Assembly: GCA_003342895.1 (NCBI GenBank)
Contig: PTFA01000192.1
Span: 1,079,378-1,143,377 of the forward strand
Length of the DNA stretch: 64,000 nucleotides
Direction: 5' to 3'
From: Casuarius casuarius
Taxonomy: Eukaryota > Chordata > Aves > Casuariiformes > Casuariidae
In this document: positions 23,011-35,650 of the stretch, one piece after another
Layout: each line of letters opens with the position of its first letter
How positions within the stretch are numbered: position 1 is the first letter of the stretch
Program-made: the position numbers and the translations under genes
Notes under the pieces: generated by a model
Told to the model about the DNA's origin: nothing
Database searches by the model: none
The model's input: only the letters and a program-made list of their open reading frames with translations

Positions 23011-26000
23011 GTAAAGACTCTCCTGGTTTTGTTTTGTGCTGAGAGTTATCTGCTGCCTTCTGTGGGCTTGTGCTGCTGTCAGCAAAAGCAGTATCTGAGC
23101 ATGTCTTTTCTGAGCCTTGGCAAATGTGAATGAGTCTCACCTTCTGTAGCTCTTACTGCATGCGGACTTCCATCCCTGTTCTTTTCCACTTCTGCTCTCC
23201 CTCTCTGGAAGGCAGCTGCAGTTGGACCCAGGACTTCTTGGCCCAGACTAAGTTGTGCAAACCTATCACGAGGTGGCACCACAAGATTGCCTTTGCTGTC
23301 TTTTTTTTATTCTCTCTCCATTTTTCCTACCAGGCCCAGCCATCCTCTTGCTTTTCAAACTATTGCTGCTCTCTGCCACTCAACTAACTGCAGACACTTG
23401 GCTGTTTTTCCTCTGAGGCTCCCCTGGGTTCAAAGCCAGGCAAAGCCATGGGCCAGGGCCAGCTGGGATCAAGTTGCCATGTAGAACATGGCACAGAGCC
23501 TCAAAGAGTTGAGACTGAAGTGATGAATGGGTGATGAGAAAGACTGTCTGCTATTTGAGATGCAGATTTGCTCTCGTCTCTTTTTAAGAAGCAGCAAACA
23601 TGCTTGAGAGGAAACCTCAATCCAGCTTACCCTCGAGGTGCTCTTTAGCCCTTGCCTTCTTCTGCTCTGCTCCCCAGAGTAGTTACTGGTTGGAGAATGA
23701 GCCTTGCCCACTCTGCCTCTGCTCCAGCCTCCCTCTGGCTGTGTGAGGGCAGGCAGAGTCTGCTTGGTGGAGCCAGACAGCAGAACTGGGCCAGGTGGGT
23801 AATGAATCTCTTGGGGGCTGTTGACCTGAGCCTAGGCAGAGTGCGTGCTTCTATAATGGGCATTTTGCAAACACTTAAGTAGCCAGGGTTAGCCTACTTC
23901 AGCTCTCTCCAAATGAAGCACTGGTACTTCTTGCATACAAGATGATCAGGTTGCTGTACCCAGGCTTTCCACACTTCTTCCTTTGGATGAAACGTACCAG
24001 GATGGCTTAACTTCAGTGCTTGCCAGCTAGCTGGGAAAACAGCTTTCAGGTACTTTGGGGCAATGAGGGCAGGAGCAGAGATGAGAAGGTTTTGAGCAAG
24101 ATGACAAATAGGTACCCAGACTACTGGGTGAATCTGCTTGCTCTCTGGAGATCAAGTTGGGGAATATAAAAAAAAAACCATGTAGTGACAGTAGCAGGTC
24201 TTGGCTAGATTTCAAACTGTTGGAAGAAATGGGAGATGAGACTGGAGTAAGGAGAGTCGCTCAACTTAACCTCAGAGGCATCCCTGGCTTAAAAAAGGGG
24301 GTTGCATCTCTCCTCCAGTGTCAATGAACTGTTGGCTCACCTGGAAATGCATATAGCCAGTACTCAGGACCCTTCAATGGGAAGCTCTTGAGATGTGAAA
24401 AACAGATGTCATTGAACACCTAACCTCAGATGGCCTCCTCTGCCCAGGATTTTGGAAAGCATGCAGGAAAGCATAGAGGAGTTATCTTGAGTATGTTCAC
24501 ATGGTGCAATGTGCAACAGCACAGAGATAAATCCCAGCATAGTCTGGAAAGGGCTGGCTCCAGAAGCAGGACCCTGTGGCCCAGATATCTCTGCGTAGTA
24601 CTTCATGGTGCTGTGTGAGATAGTCCCTTAGAGACACGCATGCCTCGGCCTGAGTCTAAACCAAGGGACACTTTGGGGAAGCTCAGAGCCAGATTCCAGA
24701 GTTGGATCCCACAGACCCTCATCAAGAGAAAGCTCTTCCAGGGGCTTTGAGGAAAATGCTTCTCTTCCCAACTGCTGTTCAGCAAACTGAAATGCTGATC
24801 TTCCTTTCCTGGCCTGAGCTGTTGGGTTAAATTGAATTCCATTCCTTGGAGACCTCTCCCTCAGATGCACACCTCCTCATTATGCTTTTCTTCTCCACTG
24901 TTGTTTTTCGTGACACACCACCTTTTTGTAAATGGTCTTTGTCTCCTGCCTACAAAACTGTCTGCCACCGTAGCTCAGAGGTGCCCTTTGGGGGCAGAGA
25001 TTCCTTTTTCTCTTGCGCTCTCTTTGTTCCTCTCTTCTGCTTGAGGGATTAATTTATATTTTTCCTCTCACCTCTTCCTGAGCTGTTTTCTTTTACTAGC
25101 TCCTTCTCCACTTGACCCATTCCGGATGAGACAGGGTGAGGTGATGGGATCTCACATCTTGAAGATGTTATCGATTCACAGTGACATTTGGTGCAGCTAG
25201 AAGTGGTCCTTATATACTCAGTCTCTGCTACACCACTCTGGCCCTGTTCCCCTATAAAAGAGAAACCCAAGCAGCTTTGTGCATGTACCTCAGTGCTTCC
25301 CTGCACTACTGAAAAGGAGGGGATATGCAGGGCCTGAGGGGATGTGCAGGATGTGTGGCACTCCCCTGGGCCCTGTGCAGCTGGTGGGCAGGTTGCAGCC
25401 CACATCTGGTACGTGAAAGTTGTGGAAGGGGAGAATGACCATAGCACCATCCTGCAATAAATGTATGAGGTATGGGCTCAGGTATGAGGGAGGGTGGAGT
25501 GGGGTGCAAGATGAGCTAGTCCCACATTCTGGCCTGGGAGATCTGGGAGGCCAGGGGTAAGCATATGTTGACCCTTTCTCACTGTACTTGCTGCACCCCA
25601 AGCACATGCCAGAACAGCCCTGACCTGCTGCTCCTTGGGCTCACCCAGGGGACCTCCAGGCCCTGCTTCCCTGGGGACAGTGCTGCAGAGAGGCAGCAGG
25701 ATGGGTGCCCTCAGGAGATGCCATGAGAAGTGGTTGCTATGGAAAATCAGGATTGGGTTGGATAGTATTAAACATCTTGTGGACAGAGGCTAACTTAAAT
25801 CTTAGCTGCCAGAGTAGAGAAGCTAATACCAGTCCTCTTGCTTCTGGATACTTTGCATTATATAATGGAGTGTATGGTAGATCACAGGTGAAAAGAATTG
25901 CAAAGGTCTCATCCTGATCCCTTTTGCTGATGACAAAGCCCTTTTTGCTGTTCACAGAGCTGGAGAATAATTGGTTGTGGCTGGCAGCCCTTTCTCAGGG

Positions 26001-26697
26001 AGCCCCTGATACCCAGGAGGGCAGTAGGCCTGTAGCTCAGGCCAGAAATGTATTGACAGTGACATGCCTCCCCCGGTGCTGGGCTGGAAAAGGCAGGGAT
26101 GCACCATGCCAGCCCTGCAGTGGATGGGTGGGTGCCAGCATGGAGCTCTGGACCAGAATAGTGGGGCAAGGGGCCTCTAGGAGGGAGTGGATGTCTGTCA
26201 CGAGAGCAGTGTAATTGTCAGGACTGGGAGGTAGTGCAGATTTGATTGCCGGCACCATGACTGGAAGAGCAGGGGGAGCTCCAGGCCGTCTCTGAAATAC
26301 ATTGCAGATCCATGTGAGGAGCTCTGCTTTAGAGCCACAACACTGAATCATTTCCCAGAAATCCCCTGTCAGTCTAACCATAAACACTGGGGTGAGTGGA
26401 AGGTGGGGAGACATGTGTTTCTTCAATTTCCTACAACAAAGCAAGCGTAAAGGGGATTAGGAAGGCAATGCTGCAGGAAAAGAGAGAGAGATTTAGAAGG
26501 AAAGGAGAACACTAAGATTGAGAGGGATAAAATGCAGACTGAAGCTGTTGGACTAGAACAGAAGAACTTCTCAGTCTATATATTTAGCTCAGTGAGGTAT
26601 ATAAACAGAAACCTACAGCCAGCTCAGCCACTTCTCCCCCAGTGGAGTGAGTCATCGCCCCTTGGATCTAAAGTTAGGTTCACGTCAGAGCTTACAT
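23011..26697. other. Non-coding sequence, nothing recognised
   Basis: Only chance frames are present and no gene or repeat family was identified. Confidence 0.65.

Positions 26698-26723
<26 letters not shown>
26698..26723. repeat. (CT)n microsatellite
   Basis: Thirteen uninterrupted TC/CT units, followed by further pyrimidines to about 26745. Confidence 0.97.
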
Positions 26724-26736
<13 letters not shown>

Positions 26737-29700
26737 CTATTTTGAAGGGTGTGGGAAAAGCTGAGCACTGTCTCCTGGAAGCAGCAAACATAAATCTGCA
26801 GTGGCAACAGATGCTGGACCTGATGCCCTACCTGGGGGCACTGTGAAAAAGCTGTCTTGTTTCTGGCTGCTCCTCATCCTTGCCTTCTGTCTGGGGATGG
26901 GCTGACCTGACACATGGCTGTGGCTAATCTATGCATGCAGTTGACCCAGTTCGGAGGGGTCTGTGCACCGAAGTGGGACAAGCAAGAGAGCAGGCTGGGC
27001 TACAGAGCCATACCTGGGTTGAAGAGCAACAGCATTTGCAGTGACTCTCAATATTTGGCTCCTGTGCTCTTGGCAGAACAGCAGGATCTGCCATCAGGGC
27101 TGGCAAAAGAGGAGGCAAAAGGGACAGGAGCTGGGGCAGCCTGGCAAGAAGCAGGATGCCTGTGAGACTTGGCTGGAGGATGCCTTTAAATCCAGTGTTG
27201 GGCTGCTACCTAGTGGACTCTCCTCCTCAGCCCACAGCGACCTGCAAATCCGCAGAGGAGAGGGATGCATCTCCCAATACTACCCCTGAAGTCTCTCTGC
27301 TTTGATAAGACTCCCCCTGTCCTGTTAGTTCCCTCTCACACGATCCTCTCTCTGAAGCTGTTTGCAATGAATCGCATCCTTACCCCACTAACCTGCCAGC
27401 CAGTGCTGTTAGCTCAGGTGGTGAAAGGGAAGATGCAGACGTAATTGTTCCTCTCAAAAGTCACAGTGAAAAGGAGAGAGAGAGAGGGACTCCTGGAATG
27501 CTTTGGATGCACGTGTAAGACCAGCTTGTGCTGTGCACACCTCCGATGTGACCCACCACAAGAACTGTTGGGATTAAACTCCCCTAGGTTGCTCACAACA
27601 GAGCCCACACGTATTACTCGGGGTGAATGACAAAACTTTTTGGAAGAGCCTTGGTGGCTGCAGATGGAGCCCTGTGACTGCTGTGAGCTGCAAGAAGAAG
27701 AGCCATTTGTCTTCAGGCCTTTCCCTTGGTGCTGATGAGGAGGAAGGTGTACTCAGGGAGGGCAACGGTTTCCCAGCCCAAGACTTGCTGACAAAGCTGA
27801 GATAACCATATATGTACTAGCAAGCCTGCTGAAATCCTCCCTGCTGTGTGCAGACTGGGAAAGGAGAATGGGGATGAAGGGGCTCCCTTCTGGACTTGTG
27901 TCTGAGCAGGAACACGAGCTGCTCTGGGCCTGCCCTTTTCGCCAGCTCCAAATCTGTGAATGCACCACTCTGTTTCCCCACATGACCACTTTTCCTTCTC
28001 CCCTCCTTCCAAGCCTGTTGCTTGTTTTTATCTTTTTGGAGGGTTTGCCTGGGTGAAAGTTCAAGATGTCACCTTATCCTCGTGGTGTGGGTACACTGGA
28101 AGCCAAATAGACATGACCCAGGGATATGGACATCAGTGATGACCTCAGGATTATCCTGTGTGCGTATAGGTGAGCATCTGTTGTCCTCTGCCCCTCTACA
28201 TGTTCCCTTCATCTTCCTTTACAATTTCATTTCTTTTGCCTCTCTGTGCTGCCCTGTTTCTTCTCCCTCTCCCTCTTTCTCCTGCCATCCTCCTCGTTCT
28301 CTTTTTCTCATTTGATATTCGTGCATGAATAAATTCAATTGCATTTTTTGCCTGTTCCCCCTGAAGGGGCTTGTTGGTGAATTGCAGGCATCCGAAATCA
28401 TATAGTACTCAGATTCATCGTTTCTGGAACAGAATTGAAGCCCTTCCTCCCAGGAAGAAATAGCAGATGCTTTTTTGAGGAGAGGGAATGGTAAATGTTT
28501 TGTGACTGCTGAGGAGGAACCCAGAATGCCAAGGAGTTTAACTTGGCAACCCAGAGCAGACTTGCTAGCACTGGGGGACTAGAAGGTCAGCCAGCCCCTC
28601 AGATATATGTGGGAATGTGGAATGCTTATGTAGGTGCTTGTGATGTGTTTAGGAAAGGAGGGATGATCCAGGTAGAGACCTAGGAAAGGTCTGACTGAAG
28701 TCAGTCGCAAGATTGCAGTTCCCAAGGTCTCATGTTCACTGGTGGGTGCTCAGCATCTGGCAGAATAGGTCTCTTTCCTTTCTGTGCCCTTCAATTCCCT
28801 CTTCTGCTCATTAGAAGGAAGGGGGTATTAGCTCATTAGTGGTTGTGAAGCCTATTTGCTACTCCTGCATGTATGGCAATCCAGAAGCGTAACATATATT
28901 ATGTGATTTCCAAGAATTGGTTTAAGCAGGAGCTGTCTAAGCGGATTGCCCACAGCCCGGCACCAAAGGATTCAGAGTGCTCCTCTAAAGATCTGGTTAG
29001 GCGTCTGGCTCAGCCAGCTTCCAGGACAATTATGTGGTTCTCGTATCACACCAAAGCTCTGCTGTGGGTCTTGGGAAAAGCTCAGGGCCACATCCCTATC
29101 ACATTAAAAAGTCGGGGTTGGTGTGTCACAAAATCATGTCTGTACTTTGAGGTGCTTCCTAATGTTTATAGACTGTAACATTCTCCCTGCTCTTAAAAGG
29201 GAGTCTTCCAATTAGTACGTAAAGGTAGATTCAAAATAACCATGACCATCTTTGGTACTGAAGGAAGCCAGTAGTAGTGTCCTACATGATTTCAATATAA
29301 ACAGGCTCTAAACTCTAGCAAGGAGAGGTCCAGCCAGCGACAAGTATTTAGCCTGGAATAGAATCTCCTTCCAGCTTGTGGAACTGTGTGGGTTTACAAT
29401 CAGACCGGAAGCTATGAAAGGAAAGGCTGGACTTGTCTGAGGAAGGGCTGTTTTTCCAAGAGGGTCATTAAGCAGGTCACTGTTGATGCTTACAAGACCC
29501 CAGTATGACTTTGTTCTCCTGTTTTTAGCGTACCTGGTGCACCTTAAGGATCCTCTGGGGCCTGAGTTTGTCTTTCAGGAGAGGAAACAAGAGCAGACAC
29601 TTTAAAAAAATACAACAATGTTATGCTGAAAGCAGTCAGTGGCTGCCATCTTTGCACCAAAGACAGTTATGGACCTCTCAAGAGACAGCAGCGGTGTCAA

Positions 29701-31362
29701 CTCCCTTGGTCAAACTCAAGGGAGTTTAATTTATGTGTTAAAATGAGCTGAAGGCTCCATGGCTTCTACCCAAAGCAGTAGGCCATATAGCAATTAAGAG
29801 CTAAGCCACATAGAGATGAAGTGCAACAGGAGAGGATTTGTCCTGAGTACTTTTTACTCCAGATCATAAATGTACATGAACTATCTTGAGGTAAAAAGAG
29901 AGATTCTCTGGTTTTATCAGAAGGTGAACTTGCTCCATTTCCTTCCCACAGAGGAAGTTCCCATCAGAGTGCCTGTTTCACAGAAAGATTAAAATGCTTG
30001 GTTTCATAGCCATTTTTAGGTCAGATGTGTTAATTACCCTGACCCAGCTATTCTAGCTGTGAACACGAAGTCTGTGACAGCAGATGCAGACTTCATCTTG
30101 GTGGTAGAAGAGCTGGAGAAGGATTTGCGTAACCCTGTGAGGAAACGGAGAGGCTTCTGGGGTGTACCGTTCATTGAGCTGGGACTGGGGGATTTCTGAA
30201 CAGCTTATTTACAAATATACGCACATGGAAGAAGCAGCATATGGCAAGAATATGTCCATCTCTCCTAACATCTGGGGTTTTATTGGTCCAGTCAAAGAAA
30301 ACCTACGAAAAACCTTGAGGACTGCAATAGCTTGAGATGAAACCTCACTGACTCTGTATATAGCATTTCCTTTAGTGTCTCTTTACCTGACCTAGCTCAG
30401 AGCTCCTCAGCAGTGTTAGTAAAATTGAACGTTGATGCTCCAAGGATGAGGGGCCTGCACTGGAGTGGGGTTGGGCTGCTCTGCTCTGGGATGGGAAGGG
30501 TGCGAGGAGATTGATGCTGGGCTGGACCTTTTTCGGGAGGTGGACTCAGGGCTCTTGCTGCAGAGCGGGGCTGCAGCAGTCCATTCTAGCCCTTCTGATG
30601 ATGACATTTCTGTGTATTTTCCATCTCTCTCATTTCCTCCCAGCTTCACAAAATGCAGTAGGAAATTAATTTGCAGCGAGTTGTTCCCACCCCCTAAGTT
30701 CCCGTAACAGTTTTGGGAGTAGGATGGGGGGAGAGGAGGGACTGATTTTGAGGGAGGGACTTTCGGGGGGTTGTTAGTTTTTTTAAAATCTTCCTAAGGG
30801 AGCAGTAATTCCCTAACCTGCTTGGTTTGTGACCTGTGGAGGGACACACACCCACAAGTTCCAGGAAAAGCAAGCACATCAAAGCTGGTGTCTATCAGAA
30901 AAGAGAGGAAGAGAGGGCTGAAGGCAGGGGGAAACCAGCTGTCCTGAGACCCCGTAGTGGATGTGTGCGTGTGGTTGTAAGGAAGGAGATTTCTCTCTTT
31001 CCTCTGATGTTTCTAAAATTCCTACCTTATGTGTCTCTAATTGTAGGTTTCCCCTAAAGACATTTGGTGTCACTGTAAGGACAGCATTTCTCTCTCCCTC
31101 TATGTCTGTACAGTTATTTTCTCTCTCGCTCTGTGCGGTTCACTCCATAAGCCTTTGGTGAACATACCATAAGACACAGACAGAGAGAGACAGACAGATA
31201 GAAACCACACACCAACCGTCCTCCTCGCTTTCCCACCATGGAATAGCTAAACTTCCCCCCACCCACACCTCCATCACCTTCCAGCGCTCCATGATTATTT
31301 TGACCCTCTGGTCTTTTTTGAAGGAAGCTTCTGTCACTTCTTAACATCACCCGCCTGGAAAA
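26724..31362. other. Non-coding sequence, nothing recognised
   Basis: No gene is recognised. An open frame of 101 codons at 28873-29178 has varied composition but matches nothing I know and has no supporting splice or promoter context. From about 30.9 kb the sequence becomes purine/pyrimidine-tract-rich. Confidence 0.65.
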
Positions 31363-31386
31363 ACACACACACACATACACACACAG
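31363..31386. repeat. (CA)n microsatellite
   Basis: A CA run with one TA interruption. It is complementary to the GT run at 31635-31667, about 250 bases away. Confidence 0.95.
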
Positions 31387-31634
31387 ACCCCCAAATCCTT
31401 CCTCAAAGGAAGAGGTCTTTTTTTGCTCTGATTCCAAAGCTTCAGACTTCAGCCTGAACAGACAATTTCTTAACATGTATTTTCCTTTTAAACCATCTCC
31501 TTCCTGCACACGCTCAGTACTTGCAGCTACGGATCTAACACAACTCCCTGATTCTTGCCTGCAGGTTCTTTGCTCCCAGTCACTCAGCTGATCCTGATCT
31601 TTTTCCTCCTTTTTTTTTTTCCCTGGGTGCTGAG

Positions 31635-31684
31635 GTGTGTGTGTCTGTGTGTGTGTGTGTCTGTGTGGAAAGTGGGGGGGGGGG
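31635..31684. repeat. (GT)n microsatellite followed by an 11-base G run
   Basis: GT units with two CT interruptions span 31635-31667. Eleven consecutive guanines follow at 31674-31684, then a T run. The tract is likely polymorphic and prone to assembly length error. Confidence 0.95.
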
Positions 31685-31796
31685 TTGCCTTTTTTTTTTT
31701 CCTGATTGGGAATTTTTCAAACCTTCTTCATTATTATTTTATTTTGCTTCTCTGACTTGGACACTTCTCCCTTGGAGATTTCTTTTCCATGCAAAG

Positions 31797-31805
31797 GTAG
31801 GTGAG
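31797..31805 (+). other. Donor-like site of a possible untranslated exon
   Basis: GCAAAG followed by GTAGGTGAG is a good 5' splice site at the right end of a T-rich, low-complexity segment that looks like neuronal-gene 5' leader sequence. No TATA box, CpG island or matching acceptor was identified, so a transcription start just upstream is only a possibility. Confidence 0.18.
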
Positions 31806-34800
31806 AAGCATGCACACCTGGCTAACCTTATGTCTGTCTTGTTTCACTTGTTTTTGCTTTCCTTTAAATAGAAAACTTGTGCCCACCCATGTACCTGCAT
31901 CATTCCTGTTTCTTTCATACCTGTTTCCTCTCTGGCAGAAGTAAAAGCTTAGGGTAGACATGTCTGTAATGCTAACAATTCAGTCTTTCCACATAGGAAA
32001 GTTATTTTTCTGTGCATGTACATCTGTACGTGTATATCCGTGCTTGGTGCCCATATGTGTGAGACTGCCTCTATTTACCCGACAAGTAGCAATAATTGAT
32101 TTTGGTGTTTGTTTTGGGAAGGGGTGGTGGTAGAAAGGGAACGAATGTGTGTCCAGCAATTCATGTACATGGGGAATTGCAGTAGGGAGTGTGTTTGTCA
32201 CACATACTCACTATCTCTTTATACGTGACTATAAATGATGTAAGTAATGTGAATATTCCAAGAGAATTTAGAATTTATCCCTCATTAGTTTGTATTGCTA
32301 TGATGGGGAAGAGGGTGGGAAACGGGAAGGGTTACAAAATCTCCTCCCTGGAGAGGTAACTGTCTGAGACTTGTATATATTTAACTTTTCTTAAAACCAT
32401 CTCACTGTTCAGNGGCTTCTTGGGTTTGGAGTATTTTTTTTCTTTGCAAAGCGAGAGTTGGGTCTTGGATTTGAGTTTTATAAATTGCCTATTCTCAGAT
32501 TGTTTATGATTATTATTGCATTTGAATTGTGTGTGCAACATCCAAAGAGTCTAAAAAGGGACAGGGAATAGGCTGTACTTTAATATACCAAATGCATCAT
32601 GTTCTGTACATTAGTGGAAGCTGTTGGCTGGAGTATGGGGTGAAAAGGAAGAGAAAATTAAAAAAGAAGAGAACCAGAAATAATGTTAGACATTGCTGAC
32701 TGACAGTTATCTGGCATATTTTCTGCCAATACTGTGGGTTTTGAAACACTCTTGATGGATACCTTTTGCTTCTTGGTAACAGCAGCTGTGTGAAAAGTAC
32801 CAGGGCTTTAAAAAAAAAAGAAAGAAAAAAACCCAATGTGCATCATTTCCCTGCAAATTATTACAAAGAAAAATGGAAAACATCAAAAAGCAGAACTTGC
32901 TCTGCTTTTTCTCTCTGCTAATAGGGAGCGTTTTCCTCATTGATCTGGGGGTTGCTAGTGGTTCTGTATCTCTGTTGCTTGGTAGACTGCTATGTTAATT
33001 GTCAGTTGTTTCTGTGTGCTATTGCAGAGCTATTGGTCTTAAATTTGGGCTGATTATTAAGGATTTATTATTTCAGAAGAAGGAAAGGGTCTGCTGACCT
33101 CCTCTCGGTGTTTTCACTCCAACATGTAAACTTCTTCATCAGTGGAAAGGAATAGGCAAGCTCATAATCTTCTCAACACCCCACCTGTAAAGAAACTTCT
33201 AATTCAAAGCATTGGGTGGGGAATACAAGAGCCCCTTGCCCCGTATATTTTAAGGATACCTTCCGAGTCCCCTCAGCATCCCTTCCCCACCTAGCGCTGC
33301 CCCATCTCTCGGGTCTCGGCTGAAACACAGCCTCTGACAAGAGAGAGTTTCATAGAGGCTGAAAGGGCTTGTGCTGCTGGACTGAGGGGATTTTTTTTTC
33401 TCTCTGTTAAATAACATAATGGTTTCATGACATTGGCGTCAAATGTGCGCCGTTAGCTTCGTAAGAACAACAGCAATGCTCACCCATTTGTGAAGGTCTA
33501 GCCACAGTCCTGTTCCCACAAGGGAGCCGGTAGGCAGATATGTACTGAATCTGGGCATTACACCTTCCCACTCACGCACTGGACTGAACTGGGAAGGATG
33601 TTTGTGCCAGGCTGGCTGGGAGAGGGCACAGTAGTTGTCCAGGAAGGGCTTGGCCGTGGCTCTAGCAGGAAGGTTGGGAAAAGCAGTTTTCTTGCAGATC
33701 TCACTGGGATGTATGTGTCAAAGCACTGGCCAGCTCAGTGCACAAGTAGATGCACACCTGTCTTGCCAGGAGATGTCATGGTGAATATCCCAATGGAGAG
33801 TGAGGGGGACAAGGGGAGAGCTTTAATCTGCCAACATCTAAAAGGTTTGCCTTGTGAAGCCTAGATTGCTCTGATGGTGCCAGTCGTGAAGGGGGGGTTA
33901 TGCCAGCCCGCGTCATGTTTTCTCTCACAAAATCGCCCCTTGTTGCTGCCTCAGGAGCATTGCAGGCAGCGAAGCCGGCTGGAGCAGGGCCAGCGCAGCC
34001 ACAGGGGAGCGGGACCGGGGGGGATGCCGACTTGCAAGGAGTTCACTGCTTGCCTCTCTCTGTATGCGTGTGCTTCTGGATAGGCAAAGTGGGCTTGAGT
34101 GTGCCGTGAGAAGACCAGCTGGTCTGCCTGAGGTCTGGCAGAGTACACGTGCGGTGCTGGGCTAGCTTCCCCAGGACAGTTGTGCCCCCGGGCTTGTCCC
34201 CTCCAAGAGCAGCACCTTCCCGGCTGGTCCAGGCCTGGGCCTCCTCGAAGCTCTGTCAATGCAGCCATGCCCCAGGCTGCAGCTCTTCTTTTCTAGTCCT
34301 GGGCTCCTTCCTTCCCTCCTTTTGCCAACCTACTTCACACCTGGCTGCATTATTGCTACCTGATCTAGTTTCAGAGAATCCGTGTGTCCATGCCCAATGC
34401 AACTGAGCTCTAACCTACAGCCCGACATACTGTTACAGCCCTGCCCTGTCCCATCCATAGCAAATCAGCCACAAAGACGTTGCAGACGAGGATGGCGTAG
34501 GCTGAGCCCTTTCCACCTCTGATTCTAGGAAAAGCTTGGAATTCCAGTCTCTGCTGCAAAGAAGCCATATGCTTGGTCAGCTTTCTTCTGGGAAAAAAAA
34601 GTGGAAATCAATTTTTATTCATTTTTCTCAAAGAGAACAAATATCTACAGCTGGAAACTCATGAAATGCACACACAGTGATAGAGTTCTTTAAAAGAGCT
34701 GGCCACGGATTTAAAGTAGATTGGTCTTTTATCAAATCAAAGTCCTAATCCTGCGAATTCAACCAAGCAGGTAAACGGCTGCATTTGCACAGAGCCTCGC

Positions 34801-35624
34801 TAAAATTGCTGGGTCTGTGGATGGGCTCAGAAATCAAGTGGTGCGGGTAAATCTGCAAGATGAGGTACAACCATTACTTAGCTGTATTTTTTTAAATCTC
34901 TAAAGTGTAATAATGTAGAGATCACTTTAAGAGTGTTTAAGATCTCCAAACCCCCAACCTGTTACTGGAAAGTAAAGGCTTCTTAACAACTATGCAAAGC
35001 TGAGTAGTTGTTTATAATGACCTAATATAGTCCACTAATTCCGTTTATTCAGCTGTATCTGAAATGCATACCTTAAAACTCTTAGAAATTGCATAGTGGT
35101 TTAAAAAATGTCTTGTGCTGGTACAAAATATATTTAAGTCCTCTAATCATAACTCAGACTACATAAATCAACCCACCAACTTGGTAATAAACTCTTTGCT
35201 TTCCCTGTACTATTCAGCCCACCACGGCTGAAGCACTGCAGTGTGCCCTGCAGAGCAATCAGCCCAATGTATCAGGGACTAATTTCGATAAGGAAATCTC
35301 AGGAAATGCCTCATTGCTTGCCTTAGACCAGAGGTGTGTGCTGCTGTGGTATCAGGAGACAGAGGTGATGTCTTTACTAAGCCAGGTTCAGTCATCATGG
35401 GCTTTGCAGGTTGAAGCCAGTCCTTCCAACCTGTGGGCGAGTGGACATGCTGCAGGCTCTTGCAGGGAAACACCGTTCGCTTGTGTTCGCTGCAGTAGCT
35501 TGTGTTTCCCAGGACCTTTAGGCACGGCTCCATGCAGAGTGCAGTACAGCAGCCTGATCCCTGTGTGACACAGGCAGGATTAGAGGGATGCCTCCAAAAG
35601 GAAAGAATGTTCCCTTCTTATTAA
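31806..35624. other. Non-coding sequence with conserved-looking patches
   Basis: No gene is recognised. The segment 33400-33480 is AT-rich yet keeps several CpGs (GGCGTCAAATGTGCGCCGTTAG) and may be a conserved element. The segment 33890-34230 is GC-richer, with scattered CpG but no clear island. The part at 34600-35220 is AT-rich. An N lies at 32413. Confidence 0.6.
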
Positions 35625-35650
35625 GTGTGTGTGTGTGTGTGTGTGTGTGT
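35625..35650. repeat. (GT)13 microsatellite
   Basis: Thirteen uninterrupted GT units followed by an A-rich run. Confidence 0.97.

Noticed and set aside
33890..34230. GC-richer stretch as a CpG island promoter
   Set aside because: CpGs are scattered and not dense enough by eye, and no donor or leader-like sequence follows closely.
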